Shown here: positions 6,271 to 14,477 of the stretch, in pieces
How the letters are laid out: each line of letters begins with the position of its first letter
Numbering within the stretch: position 1 is the first letter of the stretch
Source of the DNA: Prevotella sp.
Lineage (GTDB): Bacteria > Bacteroidota > Bacteroidia > Bacteroidales > Bacteroidaceae
Length of the DNA stretch: 40,582 bases
Direction of reading: 5' to 3'
Assembly: GCA_022773825.1 (NCBI GenBank)
Contig: JALFOF010000022.1
Location: 1 to 40,582 of the forward strand
Program-made: the position numbers and the translations under genes
The notes under the pieces: model-generated
Databases searched by the model: none
Seen by the model: the letters and a program-made list of their open reading frames with translations, nothing else
What the model was told of the DNA's origin: nothing

Positions 6271-9171
6271 ATGAACAAAACTATTTTGTTATCAATTATT
6301 GGCAGCATGATGCTGCCAACTGCCACGTTAGCGCAGACTGTGGGCGTGAGTTTCCACTCCACCAACGGGAACTACTGGCAGATGAAGACGGAAAAGGTGC
6401 ACGAGACAATCGGCAAGGCGCAGTTCGTAATCCGCACCGACGAGGCACGGCAGACGTTCAAGGGCTGGGGTACTACGTTCAATGAGCTGGACTACGACGC
6501 TTGGAATCTGCTGTCAGAGGCAGACAAGCAACTGTTCCTGAAGAGAGTTTTCAACCCCAACGGCGACCTAAGGCTGACCGTGGGGCGCATACCAGTGGGT
6601 GCGTCCGACTATGCCTGTGACTGGTACAGCTGCGACGAGACGGAGGGCAACGTGGAAGACTTCAACATGGAACACTTCACCATAGAGCGTGACTTGAAAA
6701 AGGTTATACCAAGCATCAAGGCGGCGCAGAAAGAGAACCCCAACATGACCTTCTGGGCTTCGCCGTGGAGCCCGCCGCAGTGGATGAAGACCAACAAACA
6801 CTATGCGCAGCGCAACAACGGAACAAACGGTTGCCCCGTTGACGCACCGCCATACACCACCGACCAGTTCGTGAACGATGCCCGATACTACAACGCCTAC
6901 TGCCTGTATTTCGACAAGTTCATAGAGGCTTACAAGGAACAGGGCATACCCATCACCGCCTTGGCTTACCAGAACGAGGCGTATTCCTACACCCCCTACC
7001 CCGGATGCGCATGGAAGGCGGAGACGACGGGAAAGTTCCTCGCCAACTATCTCGGACCGTATATGGCAGAGCACCAGCCAAATCTCAACCTCATAATAGG
7101 TACTATGAACACCAACCACTACGACGTGTACGAGACGATACTCAACACACCAAATATAGGGAAGTACTGCAAGCAGATAGGTTTCCAGTGGGAGGGCGGC
7201 CAGCAGATAGGTGCGGTACGCAAGGCGTATCCCGATTACGAGTTGGTGATGACCGAGAGTGAATGTGGCAGCGGCACCTTCGATTGGAATGCGGCGGCGC
7301 ACACGTTCTACCTCTGCAACCATTACCTCGCCAACGGGGTGACGACATACACTTATTGGAACACCATACTGACGGACTTGGGATACAGCACCTGGGGATG
7401 GAGGCAGAATGCGCTGGTACAGGTGGGTAGCAACACGAAGACAGCGCGCTACTGCCCGGAATATTACGCTTACAAGCACTACACGCACCTCATACCGGCA
7501 GGGTCGAAAATACTGATGTGCGACGAGGCAAACCTTATAACCTCCGCCCTCACGCCCGACGGCAACGTGGTAATAGTGATAGGCAACAACGACAGCACGG
7601 AGAAGACACTCAGCTTCGACGTGGACGGCAAGATGGTGATATGCACACTGGCTCCGAAGTCGTTTGCGAGCTATGTAGTGGGCGATGAGACGGAAATGTC
7701 GAAGATGCTGAAGAGCGAAGCGCAGGGCATAGTGGACATAGAGAGTGCTTCTGTCACTCCGGAGCAGGCCGAAAGCCTGCAAAAGGCGATAGAGAGCGGC
7801 AGCTATGATGAACTGACCAAGGCTCTTACCAACAACACGGGGAGCGGAGAAGTGGTAAACGCCGACTTCACCGACGGCGACAACGGATGGACAGTGAGCA
7901 ACGTGGCGGCAGGAGGAGACTTCAGAGCAGCCACGATACAGGGGAAGACGTGTTACAACAACTGGAGTAACAACTTCACTTCTCTCAACATCTACCAAGA
8001 TATTACAGGGCTTGAGGCGGGACTTTACAGGGTCTCCGCCCTCAGCCTCTGCGGCGAAGGCAACATCAATGACCAGCATGTATATGCCGAGACACCGCTG
8101 CACTTGGTGAAATCGCCCGTAAAGAAGGACGATATATGGAGCGCGGACCACTGGGAGAAACAGACCACAGAAACGATATACGTGGGTGAAGAGGGTACGC
8201 TGCGCATAGGTTACGCCTCTACCAACGGCGGAGGGACGAAGGGATGGTTCTGCGTAACGGGCTTTGAACTGACGCGCATAGGCAGCCTCACCGATGACTT
8301 CGACCTCTCCGCAAACCACAAGGCAGACCCGCTGCAAGAGGCAAAAAACTCTTATCTCGCCATGGCGGAACAGGCAAGGTTGCTGTACGAAAACGAGGCT
8401 TACAAGGCAGAGGCACGCCAACAGCTCCGCGGCATTGTGGAAAAACACCTCGCCGCCATAGAGAGCATAACGGAGAAGGAATTGCTGAACTGCATGAAGC
8501 GGGAGTTGGAGGAAGGTATGGATGCCTTCATCCGCGACAACCTAAGCACATATATCGCACTGACAGGCAACGCTTCCTTCCTTATTGAGAATGCCACCAT
8601 CAGTGCAAACACACGCTCTGGCTGGCTGCGTGACAACTGCGAGGCGGCTGGCTACGCGGAACTGCCTGCCGCAATACAGAGCGAAGCACACAGTGGATAT
8701 GGCATAAGCCACTGGCGAGGCAATGCCATCAGCAACTCCAAGCTCATCTACCAAACCATAGAAAGCCTCCCAGCAGGCAAATACCACTTTGAGGGATATG
8801 CGGCAGCGACAGTGTGGAACAATAACAACGGTGGGCAGAACAAGGCTGGGGTTTATCTCTTTGCCAACGGAAACCGCACCGCCGTCAACTCTGCCACATA
8901 CTCTCTGTACGCCGTGGACTTCGAACTCACGATTGACGGACCAGTGACCCTCGGATTGGAGGCATCGGGCAACGAGGGTAACACGTGGTGCTTCCTCTCC
9001 GATGTGAAGCTTACATACCTTGGAAACACCACCGCTGTCAAGGCTGTCGCCGACAAGAAAGAGGGTGACGCACAGCATATCTACAACCTGTCTGGTTGCC
9101 TTGTCAGTAAGACTATACCCGACGGGATATACATTCAGTCAGGAAAGAAGTTCTCACATCACGCACATTAA
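6271..9171 (+). CDS. Secreted multidomain glycoside hydrolase family 30
   Basis: The protein is 966 residues from the ATG at 6271, the first start after the promoter and the one that gives a signal peptide (MNKTILLSIIGSMMLPTATLAQ); an open frame back to 6004 is untranslated leader. Residues about 45-480 are a GH30 TIM barrel plus its beta-sandwich: FKGWGTTFNELDY, RIPVGASDY, FWASPWSPPQWMK, ALAYQNEA with E236 as the expected acid/base, and VMTESECGSG with E329 as the expected nucleophile. Two carbohydrate-binding-like beta modules follow (about 525-670 and 760-910), separated by a helical linker. The end, HIYNLSGCLVSKTIPDGIYIQSGKKF, is a short tail type common on Prevotella secreted proteins. 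GH30 includes beta-1,6-glucanases, glucosylceramidases and xylanases; I cannot fix the substrate. The upstream sensor is the probable regulator. Confidence 0.87.
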   Translation: MNKTILLSIIGSMMLPTATLAQTVGVSFHSTNGNYWQMKTEKVHETIGKAQFVIRTDEARQTFKGWGTTFNELDYDAWNLLSEADKQLFLKRVFNPNGDLRLTVGRIPVGASDYACDWYSCDETEGNVEDFNMEHFTIERDLKKVIPSIKAAQKENPNMTFWASPWSPPQWMKTNKHYAQRNNGTNGCPVDAPPYTTDQFVNDARYYNAYCLYFDKFIEAYKEQGIPITALAYQNEAYSYTPYPGCAWKAETTGKFLANYLGPYMAEHQPNLNLIIGTMNTNHYDVYETILNTPNIGKYCKQIGFQWEGGQQIGAVRKAYPDYELVMTESECGSGTFDWNAAAHTFYLCNHYLANGVTTYTYWNTILTDLGYSTWGWRQNALVQVGSNTKTARYCPEYYAYKHYTHLIPAGSKILMCDEANLITSALTPDGNVVIVIGNNDSTEKTLSFDVDGKMVICTLAPKSFASYVVGDETEMSKMLKSEAQGIVDIESASVTPEQAESLQKAIESGSYDELTKALTNNTGSGEVVNADFTDGDNGWTVSNVAAGGDFRAATIQGKTCYNNWSNNFTSLNIYQDITGLEAGLYRVSALSLCGEGNINDQHVYAETPLHLVKSPVKKDDIWSADHWEKQTTETIYVGEEGTLRIGYASTNGGGTKGWFCVTGFELTRIGSLTDDFDLSANHKADPLQEAKNSYLAMAEQARLLYENEAYKAEARQQLRGIVEKHLAAIESITEKELLNCMKRELEEGMDAFIRDNLSTYIALTGNASFLIENATISANTRSGWLRDNCEAAGYAELPAAIQSEAHSGYGISHWRGNAISNSKLIYQTIESLPAGKYHFEGYAAATVWNNNNGGQNKAGVYLFANGNRTAVNSATYSLYAVDFELTIDGPVTLGLEASGNEGNTWCFLSDVKLTYLGNTTAVKAVADKKEGDAQHIYNLSGCLVSKTIPDGIYIQSGKKFSHHAH

Positions 9172-9200
9172 CTAACAATATAAATTACTTTACAAATCAC

Positions 9201-9881
9201 TTGAGCTATGAACAAGTATCGAATTACATCAATGACCTTGTGCTATACGACGGCTACGACTTCGTAGCTCCAACGAAATTAGAACTGAAGAATGCCGTAA
9301 ACGCCACGCTATACCGTAACATCGCCGCCGGTAGCTATGCCACAATAGTATGTCCCTTCTCTATAACAGGTGGAGCCGACGGCACTTTCTACCAGCCTTC
9401 CTCTATGGGTACGGAGTACAATACGCTCAACTTCGAGTCGGTATCTGCTCCCGAAGCTGGCAAGGCTTACCTCTACAAGGCGAACAACGCCGTGACAAAA
9501 CTGACGGGAAAGCGATACACTACGGTCTCTACCAGCATTATTTCCAGTGGAACCAGCTTCACAATGGAGGGTACATACTCTAAGATTGAAAAGCTGTCGC
9601 AAGGCGACTACGTTCTCAGTGGCAACAGTTCCGGGGCTGGAATATACCGTATTAACAGCGATGTCAGCCTGTCTCCGTTCCGTGCGTACTTCCGCATCAA
9701 CGCCACTGCATCCAATGCCGCAAAGATGGCTATTTGCCTTGACGGCGTTCCGACAGCCATCACGCAAACCAAGCAAGCCGAAGGGGAGAAAATACCTTAC
9801 TACGACCTTCTTGGGAGACGTACTGGCAGACCTGCACAATGGATGTATATCACCAAAGGAAAGACCATATTCGCAAGATAA
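9201..9881 (+). pseudogene. Decapitated C-terminal fragment of a secreted Prevotella-type protein
   Basis: The frame encodes about 226 residues with no ATG and no signal peptide; the only start-like codon at the 5' end is TTG at 9201. The content is the C-terminal domain seen on many large Prevotella surface proteins: INDLVLYDGYDFVAP, then YATIVCPFSI, an AGKAYLYK strand and a terminal tail YYDLLGRRTGRP...MYITKGKTIF. Such domains normally follow hundreds of residues of exported protein. An out-of-frame ATG at 9208 reads only MNKYRITSMTLCYTTATTS before a stop and may be the remnant of the old start. I infer that an internal deletion removed most of a gene lying behind GH30. Expression as a short protein from TTG is the alternative. 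Confidence 0.6.
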
Positions 9882-9908
9882 CACATAGTCAACAAAACAA
9901 CGCATACA

Positions 9909-10073
9909 ATGAAAAAGACATATACAACGCCGAAATTCAGGGCTTACAAGATAGAGCCAGCAACACTAATGGCTGCCAGCGACGCAGTAAATCGCAGCAC
10001 CAACCTTGACGACCTTGGCTGGTTTAACGATGACGAAGGCACCAAGGAGAACAACATATCCTACGGATGGTAA
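9909..10073 (+). CDS. Small 54-aa protein of unknown function, MKKTYTTPKF... type
   Basis: An ATG at 9909 opens a 54-residue frame ending in TAA at 10071-10073. It begins MKKTYTTPKFRAYKIEP, continues TLMAASDAV, and ends with an acidic, Trp/Tyr-containing tail (LDDLGWFNDDEG...SYGW). There is no hydrophobic helix and no signal peptide. From memory, Bacteroidales genomes carry many small unnamed proteins of this plan (lysines, Y-x-x-P, then an L-x-A-x-S block and a variable polar tail), often beside glycan-utilisation genes; I know of no assigned function. It follows the broken gene by 27 nt and precedes the nagB terminator. The start, composition and family resemblance make it probably real. 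Confidence 0.6.
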   Translation: MKKTYTTPKFRAYKIEPATLMAASDAVNRSTNLDDLGWFNDDEGTKENNISYGW

Positions 10074-10091
10074 GGTATTAACATAGCTTGA

Positions 10092-10139
10092 AAAACCCAG
10101 CAAGGGGCAGACAGTCTTTGAGACTCGCCTGCCCCTTGC
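10092..10139 (-). terminator. Intrinsic terminator of nagB
   Basis: GCAAGGGGCAG (10100-10110) pairs perfectly with CTGCCCCTTGC (10129-10139), and the loop contains a further AGTC/GACT pair. On the minus strand the stem is followed by TGGGTTTTTC, so it fits the end of nagB, 36 nt after its stop codon. It may also stop convergent plus-strand transcription. Confidence 0.7.
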
Positions 10140-10174
10140 GCCGTTATATGGGGGAATAAGGTGGAAAGTGGTGT

Positions 10175-10966
10175 CTACAGGTTTCCTCTTTCTTTGTCAA
10201 GGTAATACTTATAGGTGGCTACGGTGAGCTCATCGCAGGCAGCTTCATCGCATACCACTATGCATTTGGGGTGCATCTGGAGCATGGAGGCGGTCCATTT
10301 ATGCGATATTTCCCCGTCAATGATGTGCTGGAGGGCGCGTGCCTTGTGATGTCCGTTGCAGAGTATGAGCACCTCCCGCGCCGCCATCACAGTGCCTATG
10401 CCCACTGTCAGCGCCTGCTTCGGCACGAGTTCGAGGTTTCCTTCAAAGAAGCGGGAGTTGGCTATGATGGTGTCTGTGGCAAGAGTCTTGATGCGTGTCT
10501 TGCTTCCGAGCGAAGAACCAGGCTCGTTGAAGGCAAGGTGACCGTCGGGTCCTACGCCGCCCATGAACAGGTCTATGCCGCCAGCAGCCTCTATCGCCTT
10601 CTCGTAATCATCGCACTCCTTTACCAAGTCGGGCGCATTGCCGTTGAGAATATGCACGTTCTCTTTCTTTATGTCTATGTGCGAGAAGAAGTTTGTCCAC
10701 ATGAATGAGTGGTAACTCTCAGGGTGTTCCTCGGGAAGGTTGACGTACTCGTCCATATTAAAGGTTATGACGTTCTGGAAAGAAATATCCCCTGCCTTGC
10801 ACATCTGTATCAGTTCCTTATATAGTCCCAGTGGTGAAGAGCCAGTAGGGCATCCAAGTTTGAAGGGTTTTTCGGCGGTAGGGTTGGCGGCTTTTATACG
10901 TGACGCTACGTAATTAGCTGCCCATTTGGACAATTTGTCATAATTTGGTTCGATGATTACTCTCAT
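10175..10966 (-). CDS. nagB: Glucosamine-6-phosphate deaminase
   Basis: The cytoplasmic enzyme converts glucosamine-6-phosphate to fructose-6-phosphate and ammonia, the last step of amino-sugar catabolism. The 263-residue length is normal for the family. Visible motifs are the phosphate-binding LGCPTGSSPLGLY (about 38-49), TFNMDEYV with the proton-acceptor aspartate D72, and GGVGPDGHLAFNEPGSS with D141, H143 and E148 of the ring-opening site. It starts at the only sensible ATG (10966). No exact TAnnTTTG box was found upstream. It runs convergently to the GH30 cluster and is not co-transcribed with it, but feeding amino sugars released by secreted enzymes into glycolysis would fit. It catalyses the opposite direction to GlmS, also encoded in this window. 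Confidence 0.97.
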   Translation of the reverse strand: MRVIIEPNYDKLSKWAANYVASRIKAANPTAEKPFKLGCPTGSSPLGLYKELIQMCKAGDISFQNVITFNMDEYVNLPEEHPESYHSFMWTNFFSHIDIKKENVHILNGNAPDLVKECDDYEKAIEAAGGIDLFMGGVGPDGHLAFNEPGSSLGSKTRIKTLATDTIIANSRFFEGNLELVPKQALTVGIGTVMAAREVLILCNGHHKARALQHIIDGEISHKWTASMLQMHPKCIVVCDEAACDELTVATYKYYLDKERGNL

Positions 10967-11062
10967 AATGGTATTGTTCTTTTATTTGTTGTTTAGGTTG
11001 CATCTTTAACGAAAGAACGCTCTTTTTAGCTTTTTATTGCATGGAGGGGGTGTTTTTTCAGG

Positions 11063-11260
11063 TTAGGAGGTTGTAGTGATAGGTTAGGAGGTTGTGGGTT
11101 TGAGGTTGAAGGTCACTTCGCCCCAACCTCAAACACTACGACCTACAACCTCATAACCTAAAACCCCATAACCTAAAACCTCATAACCTAAAACCCCATA
11201 ACCTAAAACCCCATAACCTAAAACCTCATAACCTAAAACCTTTTAACCTCCAACCTCCAT
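11063..11260. repeat. AACCT-type inverted and 15-bp tandem repeat, locus A
   Basis: Eight in-register 15-bp units of the form ACCTAAAACCYCATA run exactly from 11141 to 11260 and stop at the araJ stop codon. To their left, AGGTTAGGAGGTTGT (11081-11095) pairs with ACAACCTCATAACCT (11145-11159) with one mismatch. GTTTGAGGTT (11098-11107) pairs perfectly with AACCTCAAAC (11125-11134). The loop holds GGTCACTTCGCC (11111-11122), which recurs in locus B near 16471. Confidence 0.9.
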
Positions 11261-12439
11261 TCACGCGTACCTCTTGCAGAATACGGAGTAGCAGGCTATG
11301 CCGCACAATGCCATTGCCGCGCCTATGGCGGCAGGGTAATGGTAGGTGGAGGGGTCGGTCTCATCTATGGGCAGTCCGCCAAGCCATGCGCCTACAGCGT
11401 TGCCGAGGTTGAACGCGAGCTGCACCATTGCTCCGCCCATCAGTTCCCCACCCTTGCTGAAACGTAGCAGGAGGAGCTGTTGTGGGGGCGACACGGCGAA
11501 GAGACAGCCGCAAGCCAGCATCATCAGCGGCACGAGGAGATAGCTGTTGTCTGCGGTGAAAGCTATCAACAAGAGGCTGAGGAAAATCGTTACCTCCAGC
11601 GCCCGCCCCGTCTGCCCAGGCCCTATACGGTCGGAGAGCTCGCCGCCTACGAGGTTGCCTGCCACCATTCCCGCCCCGGCGAGCACCATCATCATGGTGA
11701 GCCACGACACTGGTACGCCTGCAAGCTGCGTCAGCGTGGGCGATATGTAGCTGTACCAGCAGAATATGCCGCCGTTGCCGAAGACGGTGGCGAAAATGAT
11801 GAGCCACGGCGCGAGGTGTTTCAGGAAACGGAAATTGCCACGGAAACCTGTGTCGGGCAGCGGCTCCATATATGGTATCCAGCGTGCTATGCAGGCAAGT
11901 GTGACGATGTTCCACAGGCAGGAGAAGGCGAACACGAGCCGCCAACTGACGATGCTGGTGAGGAACGTGCCGAGTGGTATGCCGACAAGGTTGGCAAAGG
12001 TCATGCCGGAGGTCATGATTGCCACGGCGAGTGTTGCCTTGCCGTCCTTCGACAGCCTGTCCGCCACTATGCTGCCCACGCCGAAATAGGCTCCGTGGGG
12101 TATGCCTGCGCAGAGCCGGAAAAGTGCCATGAGCCAAAACTGCCAGCCAGTCCCGCGACCTTCGTCAGGGACGGGACAGAGAGCCATGGCAAGTGAGGCG
12201 AGCACCATGATGGAACAGAGCATATAGAGTATGCGTTTCAGCGGCCATGTGCGCGCCGTCATGGCTACGAGCGGTGCGCCGATGCACACGCCAAGGGCGT
12301 AAGCCGAGATGAAAGACCCAGCCTGCGGAATGCTGATGCGGAAGTCTGCGGCGATGAAGGGCAGTATGCCCATCATCACGAATTCCGTCACACCGAGACC
12401 GAAAGTGCCGAATGCCAATGCGGTCAATGCTTTTTTCAT
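11261..12439 (-). CDS. araJ: MFS permease, AraJ-type sugar/drug efflux
   Basis: The protein has 392 residues and a 12-helix major facilitator pattern. It opens with MKKALTALAFGTFGLGVTEFVMMGILP and carries RLCAGIPHGAYFGVGSIVADRLS, SGMTFANLVGIPLGT, KHLAPWLIIFATVFGNGGIFCWYSYISP and FNLGNAVGAW. These blocks align closely, from memory, with Escherichia coli AraJ, a member of the DHA1 arabinose-efflux/drug-efflux subgroup. Substrate is unknown; AraJ itself has no firmly established substrate. The stop codon directly abuts the AACCT tandem repeat, so any transcript would carry that structure in its 3' end. The gap of 241 nt to the upstream heparinase-like gene contains 22-bp repeat locus 2, so co-transcription with it is uncertain. 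Confidence 0.82.
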   Translation of the reverse strand: MKKALTALAFGTFGLGVTEFVMMGILPFIAADFRISIPQAGSFISAYALGVCIGAPLVAMTARTWPLKRILYMLCSIMVLASLAMALCPVPDEGRGTGWQFWLMALFRLCAGIPHGAYFGVGSIVADRLSKDGKATLAVAIMTSGMTFANLVGIPLGTFLTSIVSWRLVFAFSCLWNIVTLACIARWIPYMEPLPDTGFRGNFRFLKHLAPWLIIFATVFGNGGIFCWYSYISPTLTQLAGVPVSWLTMMMVLAGAGMVAGNLVGGELSDRIGPGQTGRALEVTIFLSLLLIAFTADNSYLLVPLMMLACGCLFAVSPPQQLLLLRFSKGGELMGGAMVQLAFNLGNAVGAWLGGLPIDETDPSTYHYPAAIGAAMALCGIACYSVFCKRYA

Positions 12440-12506
12440 AAGTGTTTTTTTGAGATTTGTGTGTTAGTATTATCCTGTTTCTTTTAGTGCCCATAGCCAT
12501 CTCACA

Positions 12507-12594
12507 ATAAAAGCATTGCTATTACAACGTAAAAGCATTGCTATTACAGTGCCAAAGCATAGCGTTTACGGTGCAAAGGCATAGCGATTGGAAT
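12507..12594. repeat. 22-bp tandem repeat, locus 2 (four units)
   Basis: Units are 12507-12528, 12529-12550, 12551-12572 and 12573-12594. The first two share AAAAGCATTGCTATTACA and the last two are AAAGCATAGCG / AAAGGCATAGCG variants. Period and core agree with locus 1. No inverted terminal unit is present here. The remaining bases between araJ and the heparinase-like gene show nothing recognisable. Confidence 0.88.
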
Positions 12595-12680
12595 GTGTCT
12601 GGAGGGTTTTGGTTTTTCGTTCAATCCGAAAGTCCTTCCGTTTAGCTCTGCTGCTTCGCTGTAACAAAAGAGTTTGCTAC

Positions 12681-14459
12681 TTATTTCCGCACCTTATACA
12701 CTACTTTCCCAGCTGTGCTCTTGCTGCGTATCTCCATCACTATGCGGTAGAGGTGGTTTCCCCACAGACCGTTGAGGAGTGGGTCGAGGAGTGCGGACTT
12801 ATCTTCCACGGTAACGGAGAGCTGCGTGGGTGAGTAGGTTATGGTGCTCGTGCCAAGCCTTACCTCTCCGGGCTCTGACACGTCGGGTTTGGTGGTAGTC
12901 ATAAGCATCAGGCGCGATGGTTCCCGATATTCGCCGAGCCTGAAGTCCTCCGTCACCTCCACTACCGTGCCTTTTAGCGTCACGGTGCGTTTCCATGAGT
13001 CCACCGCTGCTGCTTGAGGGTATGCTTTGGCAATGTCGAGCGTTATGGAGTGGCGGCTGTTTTTCAGCACTTTGGCGTGATACTGCTTGCCGTCGCGCTG
13101 GCTCTCGCCGTTTATCTGCGGCAGGTTGTGATAATCGCTCTGCATGGTCCAGATGGTGTAACGCTCCTTACTGAATGTCTTTGAGGTGTACTCCCCTACT
13201 CCACAGTCTATGAGCAACGGCTCGCCAGCGGCGTACACTATGAACGAACCTACGTCGTTATGGTTGTGACTCTCGCCGTTGGTACCTCCTTTCACGGCAA
13301 GGAAGAGGTCTTTCCCGCGCATGGTGGCTATCTGCAAGTCTGGCAGCCATGCCTCTGTCTGGGGTTCTCTTGGCGTCTCCACGGCGAGGGCATCCACGTG
13401 TTTTAGCAATGCCAGTTCCCTGCCCAGCGTGGGGAAGTTACCGCTGTGTGCGTAAAGGGCGGCAGGATTCGTCCAGAAGTCCTTGTCTTTGGCGAGCCAT
13501 GCGGCAAAGCCCTTCATGGCATCGTCGCCAAGGTATAGTGCGAAGGGCCACAACACGTTGAGTTGCGCCACGCTTTTGTTCTCGTGGGCATCAGCAAAAT
13601 TGACGGAATAGCCGTTTGCTATATACATATTATATATATACGCGCCCATGCGCGCCACTTTGTCGCGCTGGTAGTCGAGCACCGTCACGGTGGCGAGGCT
13701 GTCGTCCCTTACCTGTTTCATCAAGTCAAGGCACTCGAAGAGTGATGCCGCCGCACGGTCCCAATAGCCTGTACCCTCATCGCATCCTCCGTCAGCGGGA
13801 TAGGCATCGATGAAAGCCCTCATGCAACTCTCTATCTCCGTAACTGCCTGCTGCCGCTTTGCGGGGTCTTTCTCGCAGAGCATCACGCAGGTAAGCCAGT
13901 TACTGCATATCCAAGGGTTCCAGTTCATGCCTGCCGTCTTCCACCAATCCTTGCTGCCAAGTGCCTTTGTCAGGATGCGATGGTCTATCTCCCGTTCTAT
14001 CTTCTTGTATAATTCCGGTGAGAAACGGTCCAGCTCTGCCTTCAGTTCCTTGCCCGTCCACGCTATGAGCGAGGCGGACTCGGCATTGAAGAGGTCCACG
14101 GGCTGGTCGCTGTAAAGCGGCACGGGATGCCCGTAGTGTGCGGGGATGCCCCACCACGGCTCTTCCATCATGGCCTCAAGGCCATTGATTATGTCGGGCA
14201 TGAAACGCCCTTTGCGCTCTGTTATCTCCGCCATGACGAGGGCGGCAAGCTGACGACGACGCTCAAAGACGATTGTCTCGTAGCCTACACGGTTGCCTTC
14301 TTTGCGGAAACGGGCGAACTCTGTGACGGGGAGCGTTGCCCACGGCTTGCCAAGGTAGGTTTCGCCATAACGTATGTAGGAACTGGTATTTAACTGTTCT
14401 GCCGCAAACGCCGTGGCGGCAAAGAGCAACAACATTAGTAAGGAAAGGAGTTTGCGCAT
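12681..14459 (-). CDS. Secreted heparinase II/III-like polysaccharide lyase
   Basis: The protein has 592 residues with a signal peptide (MRKLLSLLMLLLFAATAFA). The N-terminal two thirds are helical with Trp-rich motifs (EEPWWGIPAHYG, NWNPWICSNWL, GGCDEGTGYWDRAA) as in an (alpha/alpha)6 toroid. From about residue 395 the heparinase II/III block GGTNGESHNHNDVGSFIVYAAGEPLLIDCG begins, with the conserved His/Asn cluster, followed by YHNLPQING and a beta-sandwich. Related lyases act on acidic polysaccharides such as heparin, alginate or ulvan, but many Bacteroidales members are uncharacterised. It starts 18 nt after the omega-amidase stop codon, so the two probably share an mRNA, an unusual partner for a lyase. 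Confidence 0.8.
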   Translation of the reverse strand: MRKLLSLLMLLLFAATAFAAEQLNTSSYIRYGETYLGKPWATLPVTEFARFRKEGNRVGYETIVFERRRQLAALVMAEITERKGRFMPDIINGLEAMMEEPWWGIPAHYGHPVPLYSDQPVDLFNAESASLIAWTGKELKAELDRFSPELYKKIEREIDHRILTKALGSKDWWKTAGMNWNPWICSNWLTCVMLCEKDPAKRQQAVTEIESCMRAFIDAYPADGGCDEGTGYWDRAAASLFECLDLMKQVRDDSLATVTVLDYQRDKVARMGAYIYNMYIANGYSVNFADAHENKSVAQLNVLWPFALYLGDDAMKGFAAWLAKDKDFWTNPAALYAHSGNFPTLGRELALLKHVDALAVETPREPQTEAWLPDLQIATMRGKDLFLAVKGGTNGESHNHNDVGSFIVYAAGEPLLIDCGVGEYTSKTFSKERYTIWTMQSDYHNLPQINGESQRDGKQYHAKVLKNSRHSITLDIAKAYPQAAAVDSWKRTVTLKGTVVEVTEDFRLGEYREPSRLMLMTTTKPDVSEPGEVRLGTSTITYSPTQLSVTVEDKSALLDPLLNGLWGNHLYRIVMEIRSKSTAGKVVYKVRK

Positions 14460-14477
14460 AGCAGGATATTTGATTGT

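Noticed and set aside
6568..8448. 626-codon open frame on the minus strand opposite GH30
   Set aside because: It is antisense to a clear GH30 gene, has no recognisable domains, is rich in Val/Arg/Tyr/His as expected from the mirror of this codon usage, and has no promoter. It is a shadow frame.
11141..11260. Possible CRISPR array
   Set aside because: Units are contiguous 15-mers with no spacers, and no cas genes are present; the same holds for the 22-bp arrays.
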